A DNA stretch of 64,000 nt, from NCBI GenBank assembly GCA_900074885.1, contig FJUW01000037.1:599004-663003 (forward strand), in the 5' to 3' direction. Source of the DNA: Rhynchosporium graminicola. Taxonomy: Eukaryota > Ascomycota > Leotiomycetes > Helotiales > Ploettnerulaceae. Under the pieces are notes generated by a model, which was not told where the DNA came from, did no database searches, and saw only the letters and a list, made by a program, of their open reading frames with translations. The position numbers and the translations under genes are program-made. Shown here piece after piece: positions 22,881-34,301 of the stretch. The stretch's first letter is position 1; each line of letters begins with the position of its first letter.

Positions 22881-24948
22881 CAAGACAAGACCCTGGTACC
22901 AATTCACATCACATCATATCATATCGCAACACATTGCCATCTCACGCGGCGTCTTACTCGTTACCTTACTTCCTTACTGTAAGACCTGCATCGCATTCGA
23001 CATACTAAGCAAGCGTCCTGATTTTCAGCCACAGCCACAGATCTTCGTGGGCGTGGCCTCGGCCTCTCCATCTCAGCCTATCAGAAGGCAGGATTGCCTG
23101 CTGGGACTCGAGTCAAAGTCAAAGTCCGACTAGCACGATCCTCTAACCCGATCCGCCTGTACCAGACCACCACCACCACTCTCTCTCGACCCACTACCCT
23201 GTTAGTGTTGGTATTAGAATTTTACTTTAAAATTCAGGAGCAGCACCAGGAATATACTAAGATTAAATCTAGAAAGCCAGCAAGCCAGCAATCCGAGGAT
23301 TCCATCGCTGGCTGTGGTCGGACGAACTGACTGGCTGACTGACTATTGGGTAGATGAAGACTACATCCGCTCTACAGTAGCACTTTGTCAACCTCCCGCT
23401 CTGCTCTGCTCTGCTCTGCTCTATATACTCTACTAGTGTTGAACTCTAGTTCCATCCCTATATTCCCTCCTATCCTATCCTGTCCTCTTCCTCATTCAGG
23501 TCACCTGTGGCTGGCTTCATTTGCCGCACGAAATTTCCAAACAAGAGAAGGCCTCTTCACCTTCTACCTTTGCAGCTACCTACCTTTATTACGGCGCAGC
23601 ACTGCATTGCACTGCTGCCCTGCCCTGCCCTGCCCGGCCCTGCACGATCTTCGATAACGTTCCGTTTGGCATAGAGCTCTTGCATGTCTTTAGTGCAGTA
23701 GCTAGAGTTGGCCTGGGTTTAATCAGTCCGGTCGTGTGGAAGGAAGCATTCTGTCTCCAGTTTCAGCAACTTTATCTCAACCTCACCCGCTCCATTACTT
23801 ACAGACAGAGAGACAGGCATCTTGGGCTATCGTGCTACTCCGTGCTCTCTCTACCCGTGTGGCACGCACATGACATGACATTGGCCTGTCTGCATTCTTG
23901 CCTCTCGGTTCATGCTCATCACGCTTGCGCCTCGCATTACCATCTTCCCTGCAATCCTAGTCATCTAAAAGCTCGAGGACGACGGATCTCTCCCTCTCTC
24001 CCTCGGTCCTGACTCCTGACTCCAAATATCTTATCTTGGGCACCGACCAGTCCCTGTTCCAAGCGCCACGTCGGGTTGTTTCTCCATAGATTGCCCTCTA
24101 GAACTGAGACAAACCCTCTCCGAAACCCGGCTACATCAGATCTCGCAGCGCACGCTTCTAGAAGACTAACTTGACGTTTGTGCATCTTGAGCACAGATTC
24201 TCGTCCATCATCTGGGTCGCGACTGGAGCAGGGCAACGGTTCTCAACGGCACACCACGTCTAGGTCATTGCCAACCTGCTCAGGTCCGGCGCAAATCCTG
24301 ACACTGGTGCCGTTTGCCCTACGAAGCAGACGTCCCCGCAAGGTCCTTGCCTGTGCGGACATCAAGGGTTTACCCAGTAGTAGAAAACGGAGCCTGCCAG
24401 CAACACGTTAGCCATATATTCATCTTTTAATTCATATTCTCTTCGTCCCTCAGGATCGCCTTGTGGCTATTGCAACTTCAAGCCTTCCTTCTTGAATAAA
24501 AATTAGGCCAGTCGAATACTCACACCCGCCCCTACCTTGCCTTGAGGGGGCTCATCACTTGATCGCTCCAACCTGATCAGTCGCGGATTTCAAACAACGC
24601 GAATCACACAAAGCAGACCTCAAAAACAAGGTCTTGCTTCTCCCAGGCCACCCATCCATCCCAGAGATTGCAAAGCGATTAGGTACGTCTTTGCAACTTC
24701 CTCATCATCCGCAGCAAGGAAGTTTTAACAGGGGTTCAGCATATCCTTCTTCGCCTTCGTGTATCGAAACCGGCGTTAGAGAGCTCCTTGGACGTGTCGC
24801 GACCTTCTCCCTCGAGGCAGCTTGAACTGGGAAGTGACACATCAGAAAAGTGGCACTTTTATAATCAACGTCCGTAACTCTGCCGGTGGTGGCGCATCGA
24901 CTCGAACCTTTACTATTTCTAGGCTCGACTTCAGCCTTCGCCCGGGGG

Positions 24949-26163
24949 ATGGACGACAACAATCGCCGCAGAAGGCCAAATGAGCCGCACGGAGGGTCGG
25001 ATCCGAGATTCAATGCAGACCAAAGTCATGGCCGTGGATTCCCTGGCGCCTCTGCAGAACGGTATCGGCCTGTACCTTTAAGTACCTCGCCTTCAACAGG
25101 ACGTGGGACAGCAGGCGCATCCGCATACTCTGGCTACTATTCAGAAACGGCTCCTTCCTTTACTGCACCCTTAGCATCCAATCCTCTACAGTATCAGTCA
25201 GGCTATGCTCCGGACCAGCGGCAGCAGCAGACCTTTAATGGCTATGCTCCAAACATAAGTGATATGTATGGTGTTGGACAACAGACGACCCAGGGTACCG
25301 TGTACGACACCGCTTCGCAGTTCCAATCACGGCAGCCTGCGGCAATGCAAATGCTATCCGATGTTCCTCCGTCGAACGGTTACTTTCCAAGTGAACAGAA
25401 TAATACGCCAGGGCCGCCATCTCTGCAGCATCATGCGTCATCCGGGTCACCTGCGGTCTACTCACAAAACCACAGCCCGGCAGACCGATCCGTCCCTCTG
25501 CTCCAACCCGGGTATCCTACTAGTATGGGCATGGGGGCTATGAATCAAAGCGCGCCAGACCTGATGGATGAAGATTTTCAAGAAGGCCCGGGTATGGAAC
25601 AGGCATATACTGCCTATCAGACGGCGTTGAAGCAGATCTTCCAAAACATAATCAATGGTCGCTTGAGCGAAGCCGCCACCTCACTTCTAGAAGTATCTGA
25701 GTGGCTTTTGCAACATGTTGGGGACTTAGGTAGGCACTTCTTTCTTCTTTCAGCTCCTGTCAACTAATACATTTCTGCTAAGGTCTTACCGTAGACGAAG
25801 TCGCACTCCATAGCGACCGTATTCGTCTGTGGGGCGAGTTTAACACGGCCTGGCTCAGTATCTTCCAGAAGCAAAAGGACATGTTGGAAGCAGGGCAGCA
25901 TCTACACCTACAGCACGGTCAAAGCTTGATGACTCAGAACTTCATTAATAAAATGGCCAAAGACCTGATCAGGATGGGGGACGCTGTTGAGAAGCATGGC
26001 CTGGTCGATTACCAGTATGGAGTGGCTGAAGAGCAGATTATGATGAGTACGAAGCCTTGGCCACGTCAGCGGAGTTTTCACTGACACATTTATAGTTCTT
26101 ACAGACTGCCTCGACTTCCAAGAAACCATCGAAAATCCCGGTATTGGTAGAGCACACCCCTGA
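24949..26163 (+). CDS. Conserved-looking fungal protein, low-complexity N-terminus plus helical C-terminal domain, function unknown
   Basis: I cannot name this family. Exons 24949-25729, 25783-26046 and 26096-26163 join in phase (GT-AG) and give 370 aa. I chose the ATG at 24949 (MDDNNRRRRPNEPHGG) rather than the one 63 bp upstream because it opens directly into the basic/polar region. Residues 1-220 are Gln/Ser/Pro/Tyr-rich and disordered (GYAPDQRQQQTFNGYAPNIS). Residues about 225-370 form a compact, helical, well-spaced domain: YTAYQTALKQIFQNIINGRL, EAATSLLEVSEWLLQHVGDL, RIRLWGEFNTAWLSIFQKQK, FINKMAKDLIRMGDAVEKHG, LVDYQYGVAEEQI, then LTDCLDFQETIENPG. The Q-rich start and the long, repeat-filled upstream region resemble fungal regulators, so a nuclear or signalling role is possible; this is inference. 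Confidence 0.8.
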
Positions 26164-28684
26164 GATTCCAGCCTTCGTCTCTCTTCTTTTCTTTTCTTGA
26201 CTTTATGTTTAAATACCTTGTAACTCTATGGTTCTTTTCACAAGTTTAGCGCTTTCATGTGTGATGTTAAACAGCGGTCACGGCATATCCCTTTTGCTTA
26301 CTCACGTGGCTTGCGTGGGTGGACTTATGTCTAGGTGTTGTGGTGTTCGCGTGTTGGCATTTTTGGGGGTCAAAATAGCTTCTGAGGATGACAATGGCAT
26401 ACATACATACATGGTTGGGCTGGGGTAAATTGGTTGATGAACGGATGGGCGGATGGGTGGATGGGTGGGCGAGGAGGAAAACGGGCTGGCTAGCATCGGG
26501 TCTGGTGGAATGGGGCAATAGATACAAGGTGGGCTTTCACAAGCATTATTGGGACGGGTTGGTTGTCTGTCAATTGCATCTTTTGCCGGGCAGCATTCAT
26601 CCTTCGTTTTGGGGAACTCGAGAGTCAAACGCGTTACGCTGGCATTACTTTAATGGCCCTTAGGCGCAGTACATGACATGCCACAAATAGACCGACTATT
26701 GTATATAATTACATACCTACATTACGAATTACCAATCAAGACTTCCTTCGTTCGTACTGCTTGGCATGATTACACTCACATGACTTCCTTATGCAGCAAT
26801 TCCAGTCGAGAGATGAGAGCGTCTCAGCCTCCCTTTCTCACTCAGCTGGGCTGATGACTGGAGCAAAGGTGGGCAAAGGAAGACGGAGAATGCATTCGCC
26901 CGTACAGAGATCAGATCTTCTTGGATCTGATCATGCCAGCTTATTACCTACCTACCTACCTACTTACCTACCTACATACCTACCTACCTTCGGTACCGAG
27001 CCCAGCCCACCCATTCGGATTAAGACGTGCATTGAGTCCCGCACTGGTTCCTATTATTGATTCGATTCCGTCGTCGTGAGGTGCGCTGATTTACAAAAGG
27101 AAGCAGATGCGATGATGGTGGAGTTGTGGCCCGAAATTGGAGTACGGGGGCTTGTTCATATTGAAGGTGAGGAGGCAGTAAGTGATGCGAAAAGAAAGCT
27201 ATTGCAAAATATCAGCAGTAAGCAAATCATCAATCACTTTTGAAGCACGGTCTCGTCAATCTTGAGAATTCTTCTTCTTAAACATTGGGGTCTTCTTTTG
27301 ATCGATGCCAACGTTGATTGCGAAGGCCTTCCGAAGGCCTCGGATTTATGGCTGCACAGTGGCTTATTGCATACCAGGATGGGCATCCAGTTCGAGCAGT
27401 ACAAGACCAAAAGCAAATACAAAGCTCCTATATTCGTATTGCAGATGCTAAAGATGGAAACTTAACGACATGATCATGGCACGTCCCAAAGATAAGCAAA
27501 ACGAGGCTTTCCGATCCACATACCAAGTACACCTGGCATGGATCTGATTCGCCGCTGTATTGAGGCGTCGCGCATGCAGTGTGAGTGTAGTGCATCGCAT
27601 TGCAGCAGCTGGGAATCCTGGCTCCATGGACCCGGAACCGCGAACGATTGGATGGGGAATTTCGGCGTCGGAACGACATCCGATGTGCCTATATCAAATC
27701 TGTTATACGTGTGGGTGGAGGGATGGTCTGATGGGCTAATGGCAGGCGTATACTTGGCTTCCAATAGTAGTCATATCGCTGTAAAGATATGTATCGTGAG
27801 TGATCGAGATGAATGATGCATTCGACGAAGATACAGCATATGTAGCGAGATATAATAAGTTCCAATCATGCTCGATATGCCCCCGGGTGATATATCTATC
27901 CCTCATATTTTCGAGGTCTGTGCTAGAAGAATGTTTATCAGTAGCATTGAACAGAGAAAACGTCGTAGAGTTTAAAGTATACTGACTTGAATTGTCTTTC
28001 AATCGTCCGAGAGCGGATTGCCAAGCATCTGGTAGTGGTAGGTAATAATTTCTGGTGCTAGCTGGAATTGGCTGTACAATTGGAATCCGGAATACTTACA
28101 AACGATCACTCCTGTATTCCCCCGTCTAATAGATACGTCGGTAGTCGCCACAACTTGAAATGGAGTGTCGACATGTTTTCGTGCTGGAATTGATGACGAG
28201 GAATTGATTACGAGGATCTTAGGTTGAAGGGCATACTGCTGCGCCGCTTAATATCACTTGAACGTTGTCAATGGGGCAAGTTTAGTTGCACACCTTAGTA
28301 TCATTAGTTCCTCAAGTTCAAGCAATCTCCTCCGCGATACGTGAAAGATGAGAAATATTTATGTCAGATTTCTTTCTTGTTTGCACAAGGATCCGAACGA
28401 ACTTTGCTTGATGTGTATCACGATCCTAGTCCAATATCCCTTCATCGATTTCCTGCTTCGAGAGTCCGGAATTTCATGTGGTCGGGACTGTGCTCGACTG
28501 AAGAAGCCTAAATCAGTCTAAACAGTATGCGCCCATTTGCAATAGAAAGTATTTTACTCAATATTAATCACAGTGTCAGGCCTGTGTATATACCAGAGAC
28601 AGGAAAAACTTATAGGAACAATTCAAAATAGATAATCATAATATGGTATTTCCAATGATACAATATGATACAACACAGATGCAT
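26164..28684. other. Gene-poor intergenic region
   Basis: 2.5 kb without a frame I can support. Contains GGATG/GGGTG-type repeats near 26430-26475 and a CTAC tetranucleotide run at 26944-26990; the A+T content rises towards 28.6 kb. Confidence 0.5.
26944..26990. repeat. CTAC tetranucleotide microsatellite
   Basis: Runs of TACC/CTAC with two single-base changes, encoding only a repetitive LPTY-type frame. Confidence 0.9.
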
Positions 28685-29694
28685 CTATCTTTTGACCCAT
28701 GCCGGCATCTTCCTGGCCTTGACATGGCCTGGCTTCTTCCTCTCAACTCTCCTGGGATCACGAGTTACACAGCCAGCTAATTTCAAGTCAGCAACAATTG
28801 CAGTGAACCAGAACTGGCCAGAGAGCGCCAAAGTGGTATGGCCACGGGGAACTCACCTCTTCTTAACGCTGGCTTCAAGTCAGGCTCGTGTGCCAAAAGC
28901 GCTTTGCTCACAGCCAAGGTCAAAGCCTCTGCCTGTCCTGTGGTTCCACCTCCCGAAACAAGAGCCCATACATTGTATTTATCCATCCGGTCCGTAGCCT
29001 TGAGGGGCCAAATAGCACTCTCTCTATCATGAATCCTGCCAAATGCTTCGGCAAGCGTCTTCCCATTGATCAGAACTTCCCCAGTACCCTCAACGACCCA
29101 AGCCCTGGCCGTTGAAGACTTTCTCCTTCCTGCACCCATAGCTCTCCCAAGATCGTCAATCGGAATTACCTTGGTATTATTTTGAAATGGATTGACGTCT
29201 TTCTTGTACTCGTCTATAGCCGCCTTTACTTCGTCGGGCTTAAGAGAAGGATGTATAGCATTCAGCCGCTGAAGCAATTCGACGATTTTGTGATACTTGG
29301 AAGCCTTGACGGCTTCTCCAACCATGTTTCGATAATCGACAAGAGACCGCCATGCTACACGTGGCGCCTCGCCAGCCTTTACCGTCGGAAGCTTCGAGTG
29401 CCGCTGGACGAGACTTTGCAGGGTAAGGAGATCATCGATGAAAATCGGTTGTGCTGTGAAATAAGATGGCGAACTTGGTACGAGGCGAGCGTAGAAGGGA
29501 GCCTCTTCCCCCTCTCCTCGTCCTCCACCGAACTTGATTTCTGGAGCGGCGATTCCTGCGTGGAGCCGGGCGGATGTGGTGTATTGTTGCGTCGAAGCTC
29601 CAAGAACCGCCTTGCGGAGGGGAGCACTGGAGGATGTAGGTCGTGATACACTCCGTAGGGCTTCACAGAGTGAAAGCCATGCGGCCTTCATCAT
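28685..29694 (-). CDS. MRPS9: Mitochondrial small ribosomal subunit protein uS9m (MRPS9)
   Basis: Nuclear-encoded protein of the mitochondrial ribosome; its C-terminal tail contacts P-site tRNA. Exons 29694-28857 and 28776-28685 (GT-AG, phase agrees) give 309 aa. The first 45 or so residues are Arg/Ser-rich without acids at the start ([20 protein letters not shown]), a mitochondrial leader. The S9 core starts at [20 protein letters not shown] and continues through [36 protein letters not shown] and [19 protein letters not shown]. The second exon supplies the family tail ([20 protein letters not shown], ending WVKR). Two adjacent ATGs (29694, 29691) could start it. Divergent from eEF1B-gamma with 259 bp between starts, so two translation genes share a promoter region. 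Confidence 0.95.
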
Positions 29695-29953
29695 TCAATG
29701 GAAGGAATAAACACAGGGCACCGTCGTTGCCTGCCGTCTGTCGGTGGCTAAAGGGAAGAAAGTGTGAAAGCATGTAAAAGTCGAGTATTGCCTCAGGCCG
29801 ATCTCGTAGACCCAGATGGCTGACTTAACCGTGTTTGTCTTAGTGCGGACCCCACGACAGAACAGCTTTAAAATTCAGAACTTCCTTCCCCGACCGATAG
29901 TTCCCTTAAACAAGACTTCACAACACATTCCACAAAGCCTCAATACCGCAAAC

Positions 29954-31558
29954 ATGGCACCATTTGGAAAACTCTACACCTACCCGGTATGCCTACCTCA
30001 ATCAACATCTTTAGACGAGTGCGCATCATAAGATGCGGCTTCTTCGAGAAACTCTTCTATGCAACTCCCAGACTGACCAGTGCAATAGGGCAACCCCCGC
30101 TCCACCGCCATTCGCGCCGTGGCCAAGGCCAACAATGTCGATATTGAGATCGTCGAGACTGAGCCTGCAAAGGGTGTCTCCGAGGAGTACCTCAAGATCA
30201 ACAAGCTCGGCAAGGTCCCAACCTTTGTTGGTGCTGATGGATACACTCTCCACGAATGCATTGCCATCGCCATTTACAGTACGTACATGCCCATTCCACT
30301 TGATACTAAAAAAAGCACACTTGTGCTGCGCGGTACATGCCATGATGAAAAAACCTTTTCAGTTATCCCTGTCTTAACAAACCGTGTGGACTTTATTAAT
30401 TAGACTCTGAGCATCCAACACACATAACTCATAATTCTACTTTGTCTCTCCACTGAATGGTCGCTGACGGTCTTGTAGTCACCTCTCAAAATGAGAAGAC
30501 AACTCTCCTCGGCAAGACTAAGCAAGAGTAAGCATGCAATCATCGATCACATATGAGGTATACTAACCAGCCCTCATAGCTACGCTGCAATCCTGAAGTG
30601 GATGTCTTTCTTCAACAGTGAAATTCTTCCTACCCTTGGTGGCTGGTTCCGTCCTCTCACCGGCCGTGACCCATATAACAAGAAGAATGTCGATGAGTCA
30701 TCCAAGGCTGCCCTCAAGGCAATCAGCGTTGTTGAGGATCACCTCCAGAACAACACCTACCTTGCTGGTGAGCGCATTACCCTCGCCGATCTGTTCGCCG
30801 CCGGTATCATCTCCCGTGGGTTCCAATTCTTTTTTGACAAGACATGGAGATCTGCCAACCCCAACGTCACCCGTTGGTACGAGACGGTCTACAACCAGCC
30901 AATCTACTCTGCCGTTGTTGACAAGCTCTCATTCATCGATGAGGCTATCAAGAACCAAGCCCCAAAGAAGCCAGAGCAACCCAAGAAGGAGACTGCCCCT
31001 AAGGCCGCCCCTAAGCCAAAGGCCAAGGCTGTTGAGGAGGATGAGGAGGAGGAAGTCCAAGAGGCACCAAAAGCCAAGCACCCTCTCGAGGCCCTTGCCA
31101 AGCCTACTATTCCTCTCGATGAGTGGAAGCGCCAATACTCCAACAGCGATACCCCAGTTGCTCTCAAGTGGTTCTGGGAGAACTTCAACGCCGAGGACTA
31201 CTCCATCTGGAAGGTCGACTACAAGTACAACGAGGAGCTCACTCAAGTCTTCATGACTTCCAACCTGATTACTGGCTTCTTCACTCGTCTGGAAGGCTCC
31301 CGCAAGTACATCTTCGGTTGTGCTTCCGTGTATGGTGTCAAGGATGATTCAGTCATCAAGGGTGCTTTTGTCATTCGCGGCCAAGAGGCTATCCCAGCTT
31401 TTGAGGTCGCTCCCGACTTTGAGAGCTACGAGTTCACCAAGCTTGACCCAACCAAGGATGAGGACAAGGAGTTTGTCAACGACCAATGGACCTGGGAGCA
31501 GCCAGTCATTGTTAATGGCAAGGAATACCCATGGGCTGATGGCAAGGTCTTCAAGTAG
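29954..31558 (+). CDS. Translation elongation factor 1B gamma subunit
   Basis: Structural subunit of the eEF1B guanine-exchange complex that recycles eEF1A. Exons 29954-29986, 30089-30278, 30479-30527 and 30580-31558 join in phase and give 416 aa. The N-terminal half is a glutathione-transferase-like fold (RSTAIRAVAKANNVDIEIVE, KLGKVPTFVGADGYTLHECI, YLAGERITLADLFAAGI). A Lys/Pro/Ala/Glu linker follows (KKPEQPKKETAPKAAPKPKA, then EEDEEEEVQE). The C-terminal EF1G domain is complete (PTIPLDEWKRQYSNSD, WFWENFNAEDYSIWKVDYKY, GFFTRLEGSRKYIFGCASVY, ending YPWADGKVFK). The very short first coding exon (11 codons) and the intron pattern are typical of this gene in ascomycetes. The long fourth exon shows the strong preference for C-ending codons expected of highly expressed genes. 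Confidence 0.97.
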
Positions 31559-31898
31559 ATGTTGGACTCTGGATGTAGTTTGTCTTTAGCGTTGGAGCAA
31601 TCAGAAGAATCTGTGTGAATGGTTAAATTGTTATGATCACGAAAATGGAAGGGTAGGAACACGTATGAGCCTTAGCCAGGTTCATGCTGCAACGCAACGC
31701 TATTATGAATCTAAATCCCAGTCCTAATTTTTTGGTATTTTCTTCGCGTCCTTCATTCAAGACTGCTTTCTTTGCTGGATATCGAACGGAGAGAGATTCG
31801 TTCACGCCAATAGCTTCTTGGTATGCATCGAGAATCTCTTGCCTGCTATACATACCTAGTTCTTGTGCCCGCAATAAGCTCGCTATTTCTACACCTGT
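31559..31898. other. Intergenic between convergent genes
   Basis: 340 bp between two stop codons; only chance short frames. Presumably both 3' UTRs. Confidence 0.5.
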
Positions 31899-32942
31899 CT
31901 ATCCAACCAAGTATCCTATACAGATAGCAGCCCGCTCACCACCTGACGCTGTGGTATTGTAATGTACAGGAGGCGCCGCGGCAGCTATGGTGGCCGCTTT
32001 AAAAGGATGAGCTCTGCCGTACGCAGCAACATTCGAATGCACAGACAGACGGTTCAAATAGTCATGAACTTGTGGTAGTATCTGCCCCAGCTCCCTTTCA
32101 TCTCCACTGAATTCTGGGATCGAAATCATATTGAAGGGCTCGGACCTACCCTTCTCGGGTGAATCATCCACCAATACAGTATTCCTATGGTCCCATCTCC
32201 CCCCAGTTTCGTACGCAGGATGAGATCTCGCAACTACAGGATCATCCCATAACATTGTCAACCGCTTGTAGCACTGTGTTCTCGCATCATAATCAACAGG
32301 TGACAAACCAAACTTGTCTCGTCCCCATATATCCACAACTTTGTTCCTCAGATCGCGATCTAGAATAGCATCGCACATGAGTTTGACATTGTCCGGTCTC
32401 GCCGAGGACCATATTACCACGTTGAATGTGTCGATGCAATAGCGTAGGAACTTGGTCGTATTTGGTCGCGCGACGAACTTCGAGGGCTGGCGCTTATTGG
32501 GTCGGAAGAGGAGTGTGCCGTTCAAGTCGATTACGACCAGGAGGTGTTGCGCTTGGGAGAGGTGTTGGAAGGGTTCGAGACTTGCGGCTACGTAGGCTGC
32601 TGTGGGTTCGGGAACTCCTCCTGATGCTGTAGAGGGAGGGGTAATCATATCTCTTCTAGAAGAGCTTCTGTTCGACTTCCTGCCGGGAGTCCAACGCGGT
32701 TCGGTACCTGTTCGACGGGGATCGGTATCTTTTCGATTGCGTTGGGGGTAAATAGGAGGGTGTGGTCTTGGGGGGGTGGGGTCTTGGGATGGTTTCGCAG
32801 CTTTCTTAGGATCTTGGCTTTTCTTGAGTGAGACGCTCTTGAGTGACTGAGTGACAGCTTCGATTTCGTTCATAGATTTGCTCTTGTTCGGCTTCTGGGC
32901 AGCAGGAGGGGTGGGTTGAAATGAATCTGCTTTAGGGTTCAT
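31899..32942 (-). CDS. FCP1/NIF-type HAD-family protein with a DLNGT catalytic motif
   Basis: Member of the FCP1-like (NLI-interacting factor) phosphatase superfamily, which includes RNA polymerase II CTD phosphatases and Tim50. From the ATG at 32942 (MNPKADSFQPTPPAA) it is 347 aa. The same frame is open to 33167, and an ATG at 33032 would add a basic leader (MQILRSQAGRRAYGVFTFLK) that could be mitochondrial; the start is therefore uncertain. After a Pro/Lys-rich disordered region comes the HAD core: LLVVIDLNGTLLFRP, NVVIWSSARPDNVKLMCDAI, VVDIWGRDKFGLSP and NTVLVDDSPEKGRSEPFNMI. The usual DxDxT loop reads DLNGT, so the general acid/base Asp is Asn; I believe this form occurs in related fungal proteins, but activity may be weak or lost. 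Divergent from RRP36. Confidence 0.85.
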   Translation of the reverse strand: MNPKADSFQPTPPAAQKPNKSKSMNEIEAVTQSLKSVSLKKSQDPKKAAKPSQDPTPPRPHPPIYPQRNRKDTDPRRTGTEPRWTPGRKSNRSSSRRDMITPPSTASGGVPEPTAAYVAASLEPFQHLSQAQHLLVVIDLNGTLLFRPNKRQPSKFVARPNTTKFLRYCIDTFNVVIWSSARPDNVKLMCDAILDRDLRNKVVDIWGRDKFGLSPVDYDARTQCYKRLTMLWDDPVVARSHPAYETGGRWDHRNTVLVDDSPEKGRSEPFNMISIPEFSGDERELGQILPQVHDYLNRLSVHSNVAAYGRAHPFKAATIAAAAPPVHYNTTASGGERAAICIGYLVG

Positions 32943-33236
32943 CGTAGATATGTGCTGAGAATTTTGCAGTTTCTTGAGGAAGGTGAAGACGCCATAGGCT
33001 CTTCTCCCTGCCTGCGAGCGTAGAATCTGCATAAACAGCGCTGTTCTCTTTAAAAGGCTGTGAGAAGGCCCGCGACAACGACAACAACTTTGTATATTGC
33101 CGCTACCGACCGCCTGCTGAGACTGTTGAAAAGGGCTTAGGTGTCTCGACGTGGCCGCTCCCCACATAAGTTTTTGGGGATTGCACTACACGACCGATCG
33201 CACATCTATTCAGTATTGAAAGTTATATCAGCAACC

Positions 33237-34180
33237 ATGTCGTCCATAAAACGCAAAGCACCAGAGGGTATCCTACAGCGTCGTGTCAGGCCTCGTCGCG
33301 AGTCAAGCCTGGAATTGGAAGATACAAGGGAGGAGGAGCTTGTAGAGAAGACAGACGAAGAAGACAAAGAGGGGCAAGCTTCCGAGAACAGCGATGATGG
33401 CGGAGAGGTTCGTTTGGCCTGCACTTATCTTTGCACACGACTGACATACCATAGTCTGACTCGGGTGATTCAGAAGATTCAGAAGAAGAAGTCGTCGACA
33501 ACGCAGCCTCAATTTCATTTGGCGCATTAGCAAAAGCACAAGCTTTACTCGAGCCAGGTCGCAAGAAGATCACTAAAAGCAACCTCCGAGACACATGGGA
33601 GGACAACGAGGCAGTAGAGAGGAAAGCCGGTAGGAGAGATCATCGCGACTTTAATCGATCCAGCAAACACGCTCCCACCGAAATATCCAGCAAGAAAGCC
33701 GTCTCTCGAAAACGCGAGGTCATTCCGGTCATCAAAAGAGTGTATCGTGATCCAAGGTTCGAGACTATAGGAGGTCCATTCGATGAATCAAAATTCAGTA
33801 AAGCCTACGCATTTTTAGACGACTATCGCGAGGACGAGATGAAGGAAATACGGACTGCGATTAAGAGTACGAAGGATGAAGAAGCTAAGGAGAAGTTGAA
33901 GCGAGCTCTGTTGTCGATGGAGTCGAAGAAGAAGGCGCAGCTGAGGAGAAACAAGGAGCAAGAGATTCTGGATCGGCATAGGAAGGAAGAGAAAGAGTTG
34001 GTCAAGCAGGGAAAGCAGCCCTTCTATCTGAAGAAGGCGGAGCAAAAGAAGAGGGTTTTGCTGGATACTTTTGGGGAACTTGAAGGAAAACAGCTGGACC
34101 ATGTTATTGAGCGTAGGAGGAAGAAGATGGAGGGAAAGGAGAAGAAGAAGATGCCGTATGCGAGGAGAAACGTCGAATAA
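33237..34180 (+). CDS. RRP36: rRNA biogenesis protein Rrp36
   Basis: Nucleolar component of early 90S pre-ribosomes needed for the first cleavages of pre-rRNA towards 18S. Exons 33237-33407 and 33455-34180 (intron 47 bp, phase 0) give 298 aa. The N-terminus is acidic (EDTREEELVEKTDEEDKEGQ). The family signature follows (ISFGALAKAQALLEPGRKK, then KRVYRDPRFETIGGPFDESK, FSKAYAFLDDYREDEMKEIR) and the basic helical C-terminus (RALLSMESKKKAQLRRNKEQ, EKELVKQGKQPFYLKKAEQK, ending KKKMPYARRNVE). The start is the first ATG. Its 3' end is 121 bp from the convergent Coq8 stop. Confidence 0.95.
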
Positions 34181-34301
34181 TTTGGTCTTGCCAAACCGAA
34201 TTCTTATTGCTGCACGTCATATTGGCTGACTGCTTTCTTCACGTTGTGCTGCCACTTGCGTCTCGTCTCAAGTGTGTTGTGGTGAGCTATTTCTGGTATA
34301 T

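Larger units (their letters stand above)
17962..24948. other. 7-kb gene-free, microsatellite-rich intergenic region
   Basis: I find no supportable coding gene in 7 kb. Reading frames here are short, repeat-driven or lack domains. The stretch is studded with different simple repeats: CTAC/ACTACCT near 19400, ACAGGA near 19493, ACCAC/CGCCA at 19769-19835, AAG at 21302-21436, ACAAC near 22297-22345, GTTGCC near 22467, AAAAC at 22817-22880, CTCTG at 23398-23422 and CCTGC near 23617-23645. The part closest to 24949 could be a long 5' leader of that gene with upstream introns; this cannot be told from sequence alone. Confidence 0.55.

Noticed and set aside
22720..23133. 137-residue frame containing the AAAAC repeat
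   Set aside because: Dominated by repeat-encoded Lys/Gln/Asn/Thr residues and no recognisable fold.
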